Assembly (NCBI GenBank): GCA_016790575.1
Contig: JAEUOU010000001.1
Span: 32,110-96,109 of the forward strand
Direction of reading: 5' to 3'
DNA: 64,000 bases
Source of the DNA: Burkholderiaceae bacterium
Lineage (GTDB): Bacteria; Pseudomonadota; Gammaproteobacteria; Burkholderiales; Burkholderiaceae_C
Part shown: positions 9,183 to 17,958 of the stretch, in pieces
How the letters are laid out: every line of letters starts with the position of its first letter
How positions within the stretch are numbered: position 1 is the first letter of the stretch
The notes under the pieces: model-generated
What the model was told of the DNA's origin: nothing
What the model saw: the letters and a program-made list of their open reading frames with translations, nothing else
Databases searched by the model: none
Program-made: the position numbers and the translations under genes

Positions 9183-9902
9183 ATGACTTCCCGCATTGAA
9201 TACGCCCCCGGTCTCGTGATTCAGGGCTTCACCCCGCCGCTTCGCCTGCGCGATTTCAAGCTGATCGCGTTCGACATGGATTCGACCCTCATCAACATCG
9301 AATGCGTGGACGAAATTGCCGACGCCGCCGGCCGCAAGGCCGAGGTGGCCGCCATCACCGAAGCCGCCATGCGGGGCGAAATCACCGACTACAAGGACAG
9401 CCTGCGCCGACGCGTGGCGCTGCTCGAAGGCGTGACCGAAGGCCACCTGGCCCACGTCTACCGCTCGCGGCTGCGGCTGAACCCCGGCGCGGCCGAGCTG
9501 GTGCTGGCCTGCAAGGCGGCGGGGCTCAAGGTGCTGCTGGTCAGTGGCGGCTTCACGTATTTTGCCGAGCGGCTGCGCGACCGCCTGGCGCTGGACTTTG
9601 CCCGCAGCAACCAGCTTGAAATCGTGGACAGCCGCCTCACCGGCCGCCTGCTCGATCAAAGCTGGGGCGACATCTGCGACGGCGCCATGAAAAAAGAGAC
9701 CCTGCTGCGCACCTGCAGCCTGATCGGTTGTGACCCCTCCCAGGCCATTGCCATGGGCGATGGCGCCAATGACCTGGAGATGATGGGCGTGGCCGGCCTG
9801 TCCGTGGCCTACCGTGCCAAACCCAAGGTCCGCGCCCAGGCCAAGGTGGCCATCGACACGGGTGGACTGGACCGGCTGCTGGACCTGTTCCAGGGCCCAT
9901 GA
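9183..9902 (+). CDS. serB: Phosphoserine phosphatase
   Basis: A 239-residue HAD-superfamily enzyme that removes phosphate from O-phosphoserine in the last step of serine synthesis. HAD motif I is IAFDMDSTLINIECVDEIA (nucleophile and acid Asp), motif II LLVSGGF, and motifs III/IV are AMKKETLL and AMGDGANDLEMM. It is the short form, lacking the N-terminal ACT-like domain of E. coli SerB. The next gene overlaps it as ATGA. Confidence 0.93.
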   Translation: MTSRIEYAPGLVIQGFTPPLRLRDFKLIAFDMDSTLINIECVDEIADAAGRKAEVAAITEAAMRGEITDYKDSLRRRVALLEGVTEGHLAHVYRSRLRLNPGAAELVLACKAAGLKVLLVSGGFTYFAERLRDRLALDFARSNQLEIVDSRLTGRLLDQSWGDICDGAMKKETLLRTCSLIGCDPSQAIAMGDGANDLEMMGVAGLSVAYRAKPKVRAQAKVAIDTGGLDRLLDLFQGP

Positions 9903-10471
9903 GTGCCCCAGCATCTCTCGGGGGATGGATCGCAGAGGCTGCACGGTTCGGCAGACGGCACGTGGGCACGCTCGCGCTGTTTGCCACGGTGTTCCTGGCG
10001 GTGCAGATCTGGCAGATTCGGAATGTGGATTCGGGCCCATTGCCCGCGGCCGCTCTGGACGCCCCGCTGCCGGTGCTGTCACCGGACGGCAGCCAGCGCA
10101 CCAGCAGCCTGCGCCACGAGATCGCCACGCTGCAGGCGCGCTACCCCGGTCGCAACATCGGGCTGTACATCTGGGCGGACTGGTGCCCGATCTGCTCGAC
10201 CATCCGTGGCACGGTCGACGGTGTCGCGCAGGACCATCCGGTGCTCACCGTGGCGATGCAGTCGGGCGCACCGGACAAGGTGGCACGTCACCTCGCAGCC
10301 AAAGGCGTCGCCTGGCACACCATGGTGGATTCCGGCTCGGTGATTCCCGGTGCCCTGGGTTTCGGCAGCGTGCCCGCGTTTGCGGTGATCACACCCCAGG
10401 GCAGCCTGCGCTGGCCGACCCTGGGGCTGAGCAGTGGCTGGGGACTGCGCCTGCGGCTCTTGCTGGCCTGA
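9899..10471 (+). CDS. ScsD-like membrane-anchored thioredoxin-fold protein
   Basis: A 190-residue protein with one N-terminal membrane helix (VGTLALFATVFLAVQIWQI) and a periplasmic thioredoxin domain. The active site is YIWADWCPICSTIRG, a CPIC motif, followed by the cis-proline region GSVPAFAVI. This is the pattern of suppressor-for-copper-sensitivity D (ScsD) type disulfide oxidoreductases. Its ATG overlaps the serB stop, so it is probably expressed with serB, although no functional link to serine synthesis is evident. Confidence 0.8.
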   Translation: MSAPASLGGWIAEAARFGRRHVGTLALFATVFLAVQIWQIRNVDSGPLPAAALDAPLPVLSPDGSQRTSSLRHEIATLQARYPGRNIGLYIWADWCPICSTIRGTVDGVAQDHPVLTVAMQSGAPDKVARHLAAKGVAWHTMVDSGSVIPGALGFGSVPAFAVITPQGSLRWPTLGLSSGWGLRLRLLLA

Positions 10472-10498
10472 CACGCGCACCCCCGCCGGGTTCGGCTC

Positions 10499-11869
10499 TC
10501 AGGCGCCTTCAGGCACGCTGGGCAGGCCCGACAAGGCCATGGCGAGTTCCTTCTCGTCGTACTGCTCGTCCTTCAGCTCGCCGGCAAAGTACTTCTGGTA
10601 GGCCGTCATGTCGAAGTGGCCGTGGCCGCAGAGGTTGAACAGGATGGTCTCACTCTTGCCCTCGCGCTTGCAGCGCAGGGCTTCCTCGATGGCGCCCTTG
10701 ACGGCGTGATTGGCCTCGGGCGCGGGCACGATGCCTTCGGCGCGCGCAAACTGCACGCCAGCCTCGAAGCACTGGCCCTGGGTGTACGCCACGGCCTCCA
10801 TCAGGCCCAGTTCCTTCAGGTGCGACACCAGTGGCGCCATGCCGTGGTAGCGCAGCCCCCCGGCGTGGAAGCCCGGCGGCGTGAAGGTGCTGCCCAGCGT
10901 GTGCATCTTGGTCAGCGGCGTCATGTGGCCGGTGTCGCCGAAGTCATACGCATACTTGCCACGCGTGAGCGAGGGGCAAGCCGCCGGCTCCACCGCGACG
11001 ATGCGCGGCTTGGCGCCACCGCGCAGGCCGTGGCCGATGAAGGGGAAGGCGATGCCGGCAAAGTTCGATCCGCCGCCGGTGCAGCCCACCACCACATCGG
11101 GCCACACATCGGCCATCTGCAGCTGCTCCATGGCCTCCAGGCCGATGATGGTCTGGTGCAGCAGCACGTGGTTCAGCACCGAGCCCAGCGCGTACTTGGT
11201 GTCCTCGCGCTGCACGGCCAGCTCCACCGCTTCGGAGATGGCAATGCCCAGGCTGCCCGGATGGTCGGGGCGTTCGGCCAGCACGCTGCGGCCGTACTGC
11301 GTTTCGTTGCTGGGCGACGGCAGGCACCGCGCGCCGTAGGTTTCCATCACGGCGCGGCGGTAGGGCTTCTGGTCATACGACACCCGCACCTGGAACACCA
11401 GCACTTCGAGCCCGAAAATCTGGCCGGCGAAGGACAGCGAGGTGCCCCACTGCCCTGCCCCCGTCTCGGTGGTCAGCCGCTTGGTGCCCGCGGCGGCGTT
11501 GTAGAAAGCCTGGGGCACGGCGGTGTTGGGCTTGTGGCTGCCGGCCGGGCTGACGCCTTCGTACTTGTAGAAGATCTTGGCCGGGGTGCCCAGCGCCTTT
11601 TCCAGCCGGTGGGCGCGGTACAGCGGCGCGGGGCGCCAGAGCTGGTAGATGTCGCGCACCGGCTCGGGGATTTCGATCTCGCGCTCGGTGCTGACCTCCT
11701 GCAGGATCAGCTCCATCGGGAACAGCGGCGCCAGATCGGCCGGACCCACCGGCTGCATGGTGCCGGGGTGCAGCACCGGCGGCAGGGCCTTGGGCAGATC
11801 GGCCTGAATGTTGTACCAGAACTTGGGCATCTGGCTTTCCTGAAGCAGGAACTTGGTCTGCATGCTCAT
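10499..11869 (-). CDS. TrpB-like PLP-dependent enzyme (TrpB2 type)
   Basis: A 456-residue fold-type II PLP enzyme of the TrpB2 group, longer than the normal tryptophan synthase beta chain. The PLP lysine is in KYEGVSPAGSHKPNTA, the TrpB-type motif TTETGAGQWGTSLSFAG follows, and the phosphate-binding loop is VGCTGGGSNFAG. TrpB2 proteins can condense indole with serine, but with no trpA or trp gene nearby the role here is uncertain. ATG 11869 follows GAGGAG by 9 bases; an in-frame ATG lies two codons later. Confidence 0.9.
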   Translation of the reverse strand: MSMQTKFLLQESQMPKFWYNIQADLPKALPPVLHPGTMQPVGPADLAPLFPMELILQEVSTEREIEIPEPVRDIYQLWRPAPLYRAHRLEKALGTPAKIFYKYEGVSPAGSHKPNTAVPQAFYNAAAGTKRLTTETGAGQWGTSLSFAGQIFGLEVLVFQVRVSYDQKPYRRAVMETYGARCLPSPSNETQYGRSVLAERPDHPGSLGIAISEAVELAVQREDTKYALGSVLNHVLLHQTIIGLEAMEQLQMADVWPDVVVGCTGGGSNFAGIAFPFIGHGLRGGAKPRIVAVEPAACPSLTRGKYAYDFGDTGHMTPLTKMHTLGSTFTPPGFHAGGLRYHGMAPLVSHLKELGLMEAVAYTQGQCFEAGVQFARAEGIVPAPEANHAVKGAIEEALRCKREGKSETILFNLCGHGHFDMTAYQKYFAGELKDEQYDEKELAMALSGLPSVPEGA

Positions 11870-12019
11870 CGGCGCTTTCTCCTCTTGGAACGGTGGAAAC
11901 ATCTTTTGGATCCGGGCCCCGCCGTACCGGGCGGCCGGCCGGACCCCCCACAGTATGCACCCGCCGCGGTGCGCGCCGGCCACCTCAGCAGCGGTACGCC
12001 ACCGTCATGGGGGCGTCGA

Positions 12020-12949
12020 TCAGGCCGGCGGAAGTCCCGAAATCCGTTCGAAATAGGAAACATGGGCGTCAGACCCCGCAGGCCAGTTGGCCAGAAACAG
12101 CGTCTGCCAGCAAGCTGCGTCATAGGCCACCGGCAGTGCATCCACCCAGGCGCCACACAGTTGCATGCCATAGGCCACCGGGTGTGGTGACGGGGTGAGT
12201 GCAACCCGCGTGATCAGCCCCGGCCACCGCCCGCGCGCGTTGGGCATGCCGGCGGCGCCGTTGTTGATCACGGCGCGCCGGTGCCCGTCGGCCGACCATT
12301 CGCGCAACACCGGCTCGCAGGTGTGACTGGACGCAAACAGATCGACGGCAGCACGCGGGAACCAGCCTGTCAACGCGGCGAGTTGCTCGGGCCGGTCGAT
12401 TTCGTCGACACCAAAGCGCCAGCCCGCCAGCGATTCGGCGTCGCCGTGCACTACCCCGACGCGACAGACACCCACCCGATAGCGCCGCACCATGGGCAAG
12501 GCCTGCAGCGACGCGCACAGCATCGGATGGCGTCGAGCGGTGGCCTTGAGCCGGGCGTGAATTCGGTTGGAGCGGTCGACCACGGCGGCGTCCACCGAAT
12601 CGGGGTAGGCACAGCCGCATCCGGCCTCGTCGCCTTCCGCGCCCAGCTCGGCTTCCACATTGCCCGCCAGGGCGTCATGGCACAACACACGCCGGTTAAT
12701 CGCCGCAAAACCGGCGTCATCCACGTTGAACCAGTTGAAGTCGCCGTTGAAGCACAGCCTGACCGGGCCGGCTTCGGCGGCGGCCATAGCCTCTATGGTG
12801 TCGAGTGCCGGCAGATTGCCGTACAGCCCGCCGATCACGTACAGGGTCGCGACCGACTGTTCGGGTGCGGCCGCAATGGCCTGCGGCCCGTAGCGGTAGC
12901 GCAGCGGGCAGGTGCGTCCGGCAAGCGCCGGGGGCGTTTCTTCGATCAT
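12020..12949 (-). CDS. Calcineurin-like metallophosphoesterase family protein
   Basis: A 309-residue cytoplasmic protein. Metal-site motifs can be read as LYVIGGLYGNLPALDTIE (in place of the usual GDxHG), CFNGDFNWFN, LAGNVEAEL (GNxE), VGVVHGDAESLAGW and FASSHTCEP. The first motif, normally D-x-H, is G-G-L-Y-G here, so the metal centre may be altered. Substrate is unknown. It stands alone between the TrpB-like gene and nsrR on the same strand. Confidence 0.7.
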   Translation of the reverse strand: MIEETPPALAGRTCPLRYRYGPQAIAAAPEQSVATLYVIGGLYGNLPALDTIEAMAAAEAGPVRLCFNGDFNWFNVDDAGFAAINRRVLCHDALAGNVEAELGAEGDEAGCGCAYPDSVDAAVVDRSNRIHARLKATARRHPMLCASLQALPMVRRYRVGVCRVGVVHGDAESLAGWRFGVDEIDRPEQLAALTGWFPRAAVDLFASSHTCEPVLREWSADGHRRAVINNGAAGMPNARGRWPGLITRVALTPSPHPVAYGMQLCGAWVDALPVAYDAACWQTLFLANWPAGSDAHVSYFERISGLPPA

Positions 12950-13013
12950 GGGGCCATTGTGCCGGCGGGACGGTTCGGATCGGTACGGATCCCCCTTACC
13001 TGCGCACGCGTCA

Positions 13014-13553
13014 TCAGGCCGCTGCGGACGTGCCGGGGTCGGCGCACGCACCAGCAGACGGGTCCGCCGGGCCTGCGCTGCCTGCCCGGCGGGGCGGCAG
13101 CCAGTGCAGGGGCTGGATGCCGGCTGGCGCACCGGTCGTGCTGCGGGGGGCAATGAGGTCGGCCAGGGCGGTTTGATCGAGCACCTGCATGAAGGCGTCC
13201 AGCGCCCGACCCAAGGTGGCCTGGAGACCACAGTGGCCGGTCAGCTGGCACTGGTTGATCTCGGGGTCAAAACACTCCACCAGCACCAGGTCACGTTCGC
13301 CCAGACGCACCACGTCGCCCAAGCGGATTTCCTCCGCCGGGCGCAGCAGGCGCAAACCCCCACCCCGACCGCGGGTTGTCTCCAGCAGGCCGTGGGCAGC
13401 CAGGTCCATGACAATTTTGGTCAGGTGACTGCGCGAGATGCCGTGCGCCTGGGCAATTTCGGTAATCGTGACCGGTGCCTCGCGCCCCGCAGGAATGGCG
13501 GCGCAGTACATCAACACCCGCAGGCTGTAGTCGGTCCACTGGGTCAGGCGCAT
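13014..13553 (-). CDS. nsrR: NsrR-type Rrf2 family nitric-oxide-sensing repressor
   Basis: A 179-residue regulator beginning MRLTQWTDYSLRVLMYCAA, the typical NsrR start, with a winged helix (ITEIAQAHGISRSHLTKIV) and the wing RGRGGGLRLL. The iron-sulfur cysteines are in VECFDPEINQCQLTGHCGL. NsrR holds a [2Fe-2S] or [4Fe-4S] cluster that reacts with NO and releases DNA. The C-terminal 40 residues, rich in Pro, Ala and Gly, exceed the usual length. It is divergent from ric, with palindromes of NsrR type between them. The ATG at 13553 fits the family. Confidence 0.9.
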   Translation of the reverse strand: MRLTQWTDYSLRVLMYCAAIPAGREAPVTITEIAQAHGISRSHLTKIVMDLAAHGLLETTRGRGGGLRLLRPAEEIRLGDVVRLGERDLVLVECFDPEINQCQLTGHCGLQATLGRALDAFMQVLDQTALADLIAPRSTTGAPAGIQPLHWLPPRRAGSAGPADPSAGACADPGTSAAA

Positions 13554-13623
13554 GTGGCGGGTCTTTCGGCAGCTTTTTGTGCGATCGATCGAAAAGCACC
13601 GTTCAGGCGCGGGCCCGGCCGAC

Positions 13624-13643
13624 ATGACGGTGGGTATTGCCAT
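13624..13643 (+). repeat. 36-bp dispersed element, fragment
   Basis: Only the right end of the element is present: ATGACGGTGGGTATTGCCAT. It matches copy 2 at 14479-14497 closely. The left part (ATAGC-N7-GACC) is not seen. It lies in the nsrR-ric promoter region. Confidence 0.4.
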
Positions 13644-13660
13644 GTTGTCACCGGGGTCAA

Positions 13661-13683
13661 AAGATTCATATGGAATGTATTTT
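13661..13683. promoter_or_regulatory. Possible secondary NsrR site
   Basis: A 23-base stretch starting AAGATTCATAT with a degenerate second half (7 of 11 positions symmetrical). It lies 9 bases before the stronger palindrome and has the 11-1-11 spacing of NsrR operators. Confidence 0.45.
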
Positions 13684-13692
13684 ATGGCAGAA

Positions 13693-13715
13693 TAGATTCA
13701 TATCAAATGAATCTA
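13693..13715. promoter_or_regulatory. Probable NsrR operator upstream of ric
   Basis: A near-perfect 11-1-11 inverted repeat, TAGATTCATAT-C-AAATGAATCTA, with one asymmetric position. It resembles the NsrR consensus (AAGATGCATTT and its complement). It ends 11 bases before the ric ATG, where a bound repressor would block transcription. The adjacent divergent nsrR supports the assignment. Confidence 0.7.
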
Positions 13716-13726
13716 TAAATACACCT

Positions 13727-14431
13727 ATGACCGACACCACGCTTGCGCCTCCCGACTCCGTTACGCTGGCCGACCAAACCCTGGCACAGCTGGCCATTGC
13801 TCTGCCTGGCGCCACGGCGCTTTTTCGCCGCCACAAGCTCGACTTCTGCTGTGGCGGTCAGATCAGCCTGCGCGATGCGGCGGCCGCCAAAAGGCTGGAT
13901 TTGCCCACCCTGGAGGCCACCCTTGCCGCCTTTGAACGCCCTGACCGCTCCACCGAGCCTATGGATCCGGCCGCTCTGATCGACCATATCCTGAACCGAT
14001 ACCACGCCGTCCACCGCGAACAATTGCCGGAGCTGATCCGCATGGCGCGCCGGGTGGAAGCGGTTCACCGCGATCACCCGCAAGTGCCTGCCGGCCTGTC
14101 CGCCCTGCTGGAGGAGGCCGAGCACGAGTTGCTGGACCACATGGCCAAAGAGGAGGAGATCCTGTTTCCCATGATGCGCCGCGGGTCTGGCGGCGGCATG
14201 GCGCAATATCCCATCCGCGTGATGCGCCAGGAGCACCACAGCCATGGCGAGTTGATTGCAGCGCTGATGGCCCGAACCCAGGACGCCACACCGCCCGAGG
14301 GCGCCTGCACCACCTGGAGGGCGCTGTACGCCGGCCTGGCCAGCCTGGTCGATGACCTGATGCAACACATTCACCTGGAGAACAACCAGCTGTTCCCGGC
14401 TTTTGAGCCCTCGATAGCCGCCGCAGCTTGA
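13727..14431 (+). CDS. ytfE: Iron-sulfur cluster repair di-iron protein (Ric/YtfE/ScdA)
   Basis: A 234-residue cytoplasmic protein. The N-terminal DUF542 domain (about residues 12-65) has the conserved RRHKLDFCCGGQ. The hemerythrin domain has di-iron ligands in LIDHILNRYHAVHREQLPEL, HELLDHMAKEEEILFPMM, MRQEHHSHGELI and HIHLENNQLFPAFE. Ric proteins repair iron-sulfur and nitrosylated di-iron centres after NO or oxidative damage. Divergent nsrR and the overlapping operator indicate NO-induced expression. The ATG at 13727 lacks a clear ribosome binding site and sits directly after the palindrome. Confidence 0.93.
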   Translation: MTDTTLAPPDSVTLADQTLAQLAIALPGATALFRRHKLDFCCGGQISLRDAAAAKRLDLPTLEATLAAFERPDRSTEPMDPAALIDHILNRYHAVHREQLPELIRMARRVEAVHRDHPQVPAGLSALLEEAEHELLDHMAKEEEILFPMMRRGSGGGMAQYPIRVMRQEHHSHGELIAALMARTQDATPPEGACTTWRALYAGLASLVDDLMQHIHLENNQLFPAFEPSIAAAA

Positions 14432-14460
14432 ATCGAGCCGCGATTTTCGCTTTGTTTTTA

Positions 14461-14496
14461 ATAGCGTAAAGCGACCTTTTTACGGTGGGTATTGCC
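14461..14496 (+). repeat. 36-bp dispersed element, copy 2
   Basis: ATAGC, seven bases, GACC, TTTTTACGG and TGGGTATTGCC. It occupies most of the ric to penicillin-binding-protein gap and covers an alternative start of the latter at 14492. Confidence 0.85.
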
Positions 14497-14518
14497 ATTT
14501 TTCGCCGATAATTCGGCC

Positions 14519-16831
14519 ATGACACCGGTTTTTGACGCTCGACGCCGCCTGCTGGCGACCGCGGGGGCGCTGGCGACACTCGCCGCCCTGGCTTTGGGCC
14601 CGGCCACCGCGCAGGCCAATCCATTCGATCTGCCACCGATCGACCGTATCGTGAATTACCAGCCGCGCCAGCCTTTGCAGGTGCTGACGGCCGACGGACA
14701 CGAGATCGCCCAGTTTGGTTCGGAACGACGGGAATATGTTCCGCTGGCCCGCATTCCCCGCCAATTGCAGGATGCCGTCCTCGCCGTCGAAGACGCCCGC
14801 TTTCGCGAACACGCGGGCATCGACCCGCGTGGCATGGCCCGCGCCGCCCTCGCGCTGGTCACGGGCGGGCGCCGCCAGGGCGCCAGCACCATAACGCAGC
14901 AGCTGGTGCGCACCATGCTGCTGACGCGCGAGTTCTCCGTGGAACGAAAGACCAAGGAAATCGTTCTGGCGCTTCGGGTGGAACAGGCGCTGAGCAAAGA
15001 CCGAATTCTGGAAATTTACCTCAACGAGATATTTCTTGGACAACGCGCCTACGGCATGGCAGCCGCCGCGCAGACCTACTTCGGCAAGCGGCTGGAGCAA
15101 CTGACCCTGGCCGAAAACGCGATGCTGGCCGGTCTGCCACAAAACCCCTACTACGCCAATCCGGTTGCCAATCTGGAACGGGCGACCCAGCGACAGCGGG
15201 TCGTCCTGGAACGCATGCGGGCCACCGGTGTCATCACCGACGCGCAACTGGCGGCCGCCCGTGCCGAAAAACTGGCGCTGCGCCCGCCGGGCAGCCGATC
15301 GGTACCCGCCGGCCACGTGGCCGAAATGGCCCGGCGCGCGGTGGTCGAGCGGTTTGGCACCGAGGCTTACAGCGCCGGGCTGCGGGTCACCACCTCACTG
15401 CGCGCTGCCGACCAGCGCGCCGCTCACGAAGCGGTGCAGCGTGGTGTCCTGGCGCATGACCGCCGCACCCCGTGGCGCGGCCCCGAGGACGAAGAGGACC
15501 TGCCTGCCAAACTGACCGGTGCCGAACTGGAGCGCGCCGCCGCAGCTGCGTTGAAGGACCATGCCGACGACGAGTTGCTGCGGGTCGCCATCGTGTTGCA
15601 GGCCAGCGCCCGTGCGGTGGTGGCGCAACTGGCCAGCGGCGAACGCATCACGCTGGAAGGGGAAGGTCTGCGCTGGGCGGCTGCCGCCCTGGCACCCGGG
15701 GCGCGGGCGCCTCTGCAACTGCGCCGAGGCGCTGTGATCCGCGTCACACGGGCCAATGGATCGTCATGGGCCATTTCGCAGTGGCCCGAGGCCGAGGCCG
15801 CCCTGGTCGCGCTGGATCCGCGAACGGGCCGCGTGCGGGCTTTGGTGGGCGGATTCGATTTCGGCCGCCAGCCCTTCAATCACGCCACCCAGGGCTGGCG
15901 ACAGCCGGGGTCAGCCTTCAAGCCGGTCCTGTTCTCCGCCGCGCTGGAAGAGCGCATCATGCCGGCCACCGTGGTAGATGACCTGCCGTTCACCGCTCCC
16001 GACGGCTGGAGCCCCGCCAACGCCGGTGGTGGCTACGCCGGGCCGATCACCGTGCGTGAGGCGCTGGCGCGTTCGAGCAACCTGGCCAGCGTGCGCATCC
16101 TGCAGCACACCGGCATCACCCGCGTGCGCGACTGGGCAGGCCGCCTGGGTCTGGATGCCGCCCGGCAGAGCGACAACCTGACACTGGCGCTGGGCACAGG
16201 CAGCGCAACGCCGATGCAGATGGCACGCGCCTTTGCCACTCTGGCCAACGGGGGCTGGCGGGTCCAGCCCGTGGTCATCGAGCGGATCACCGACGCGCAA
16301 GGCAAGGTGCTGTTCGAAGCGCCCGCGCCCGACCCCCAGACGGAGGACAACCGCGCCGTTTCGGCCCGTAACGCCTGGCTGACCGGCAGCCTGCTCCAGG
16401 AGGTGACCCGCACCGGAACCGCCGCGCGGGTACAGGCCCAGTTGCGTCGGGCCGATCTGTACGGCAAGACAGGCACCACCGACAACGTGGCCGATGCCTG
16501 GTTCGCGGGCTACCACCCCACCCTGTCCGCCACCGTCTGGATGGGACACAGCAAGCCCCGCAGTCTGGGCGACCACGAATCCGGCTCACGCCTGGCCTTG
16601 CCGATCTGGATGGACTTCATGGGCGCGGCGCTCAAGAACGTGCCTGAGCAGCCGCCCGCCGATCCGCCGGAGGGCATCAGCCGGCAGGGCAGTGACTGGA
16701 TCTACACCGAATGGCAGCAGGGCGGCTGGGTCGCGCGCCTATCGGACGGACGGGAGCCGGTTTACGCCCCCGCGCCGGGCGAGGCAAACACCGTCCCGGC
16801 AACACCGGCCGCCGTGTTCAACGCCAACTGA
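14519..16831 (+). CDS. Class A penicillin-binding protein (PBP1A family)
   Basis: A 770-residue bifunctional peptidoglycan synthase anchored by, or exported through, an N-terminal hydrophobic stretch (LLATAGALATLAALALGPAT). The glycosyltransferase domain has AVEDARFREHAGIDPRGMAR and QGASTITQQLVR. The transpeptidase domain has the nucleophile Ser in QPGSAFKP, then SSN (ALARSSNLASV) and KTGTTDN. An OB-like insert lies between. ATG 14519 is chosen; an in-frame start at 14492 would fall inside the dispersed repeat. The annotated mature N-terminus APATAQANPF type ending suggests a possible cleaved signal, unusual for this class. Confidence 0.92.
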   Translation: MTPVFDARRRLLATAGALATLAALALGPATAQANPFDLPPIDRIVNYQPRQPLQVLTADGHEIAQFGSERREYVPLARIPRQLQDAVLAVEDARFREHAGIDPRGMARAALALVTGGRRQGASTITQQLVRTMLLTREFSVERKTKEIVLALRVEQALSKDRILEIYLNEIFLGQRAYGMAAAAQTYFGKRLEQLTLAENAMLAGLPQNPYYANPVANLERATQRQRVVLERMRATGVITDAQLAAARAEKLALRPPGSRSVPAGHVAEMARRAVVERFGTEAYSAGLRVTTSLRAADQRAAHEAVQRGVLAHDRRTPWRGPEDEEDLPAKLTGAELERAAAAALKDHADDELLRVAIVLQASARAVVAQLASGERITLEGEGLRWAAAALAPGARAPLQLRRGAVIRVTRANGSSWAISQWPEAEAALVALDPRTGRVRALVGGFDFGRQPFNHATQGWRQPGSAFKPVLFSAALEERIMPATVVDDLPFTAPDGWSPANAGGGYAGPITVREALARSSNLASVRILQHTGITRVRDWAGRLGLDAARQSDNLTLALGTGSATPMQMARAFATLANGGWRVQPVVIERITDAQGKVLFEAPAPDPQTEDNRAVSARNAWLTGSLLQEVTRTGTAARVQAQLRRADLYGKTGTTDNVADAWFAGYHPTLSATVWMGHSKPRSLGDHESGSRLALPIWMDFMGAALKNVPEQPPADPPEGISRQGSDWIYTEWQQGGWVARLSDGREPVYAPAPGEANTVPATPAAVFNAN

Positions 16832-16853
16832 GAGGTGGCGCCGTGCCGATGGC

Positions 16854-17822
16854 TCAGCCACGGCACAGGCGCTCGCGGGCCTGGGCGTATTCCCGCTTGA
16901 AGCGGGCGATCAGCTCGGCCGCCGGCAGGACCTCGCGGATCGCGCCGATGCCTTGGCCACATCCCCAGATGTCCTTCCAGGCTTTGGCGGCGTTAGCGCC
17001 CTCGCCGGTACTGAAATTCATCTTGCTCGGATCGCTGACCGGCAGGTTGTCAGGGTCCATGCCGGCGTTGCGGATGCTGCCCTTGAGGTAGTTGCCGTGC
17101 ACCCCGGTGTAGAAATTGGAGTAGACGATGTCGTCGGAATTGCATTCCGTGATCATCTGTTTGTAGCCATCGACCGCGCGCGCCTCCTCGGTCGCAATAA
17201 AGGCCGAGCCGATGTAGGCGAAATCCGCCCCCATCGCCTGCGCGGCCAGGACCGCGCCGCCCGAGGCGATGGAGCCCGACAGCGCCACCGGGCCGTCGAA
17301 CCACTCGCGGATTTCCTGGATCATGGCGAACGGACTCTTGACGCTGGCATGGCCACCCGCGCCGGCGGCCACGGGAATGAGGCCGTCGGCGCCCTTTTCA
17401 ATGGCTTTTCGGGCAAACACATTGTTGATGACGTCATGCAGCACCACGCCACCCCAGCTGTGCACCGCCTGATTGACGTCCTCGCGCGCACCCAGGCTGG
17501 TGATGATGATGGGTACCTTGTACTTGGCGCACAGCTGCATGTCGTGCTCCAGCCGGTCGTTGCTTTTGTGCACGATCTGGTTGATGGCAAAGGGCGCAGC
17601 CTTCTGGTCGGGGTGATCCCGGTCATGGGCGGCCAGGGCCTCGGTGATTTCGGCAAGCCACTCATCAAGTTGCGCAGCCGGGCGGGCATTGAGTGCCGGC
17701 ATGGACCCCACCACACCGGCCTTGCATTGGGCAATGACGAGCTTGGGGTTGCTGATGATGAACAGCGGCGAACCGATAACCGGAAACGGCAGGCGATCGA
17801 GCGGGGCAGGCAGACGAGACAT
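16854..17822 (-). CDS. Nitronate monooxygenase family FMN protein
   Basis: A 322-residue TIM-barrel flavoprotein of the nitronate monooxygenase (2-nitropropane dioxygenase) family. It begins LPFPVIGSPLFIISNPKLVI, has IITSLGAREDVNQ in the middle, GLIPVAAGAGGHA as the flavin-phosphate loop and ALSGSIASGGAVLAAQAMGA at the second phosphate site. Such enzymes oxidise alkyl nitronates, but some members act on acyl-CoA related substrates; its position beside an acyl-CoA dehydrogenase and ETF genes makes a role in that pathway possible. ATG 17822 follows GGAGA. Confidence 0.85.
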   Translation of the reverse strand: MSRLPAPLDRLPFPVIGSPLFIISNPKLVIAQCKAGVVGSMPALNARPAAQLDEWLAEITEALAAHDRDHPDQKAAPFAINQIVHKSNDRLEHDMQLCAKYKVPIIITSLGAREDVNQAVHSWGGVVLHDVINNVFARKAIEKGADGLIPVAAGAGGHASVKSPFAMIQEIREWFDGPVALSGSIASGGAVLAAQAMGADFAYIGSAFIATEEARAVDGYKQMITECNSDDIVYSNFYTGVHGNYLKGSIRNAGMDPDNLPVSDPSKMNFSTGEGANAAKAWKDIWGCGQGIGAIREVLPAAELIARFKREYAQARERLCRG

Positions 17823-17958
17823 GGTTTCTCCGAAGTTGCAGCGGATCATTGTGACCACGGCGGGGGGACGCCGGGTGTCAATCGGGGGACAAGGGAGCGC
17901 GGCCGGCGGAACCCGGTCCGCCGCCGCGCCGACGCATCCGAGGCGGGAGGGCTCTGCC

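Noticed and set aside
13645..13660. Possible FNR/DNR box upstream of ric
   Set aside because: TTGTCACCGGGGTCAA has the wrong half-site spacing and lacks the TTGAT and ATCAA halves.
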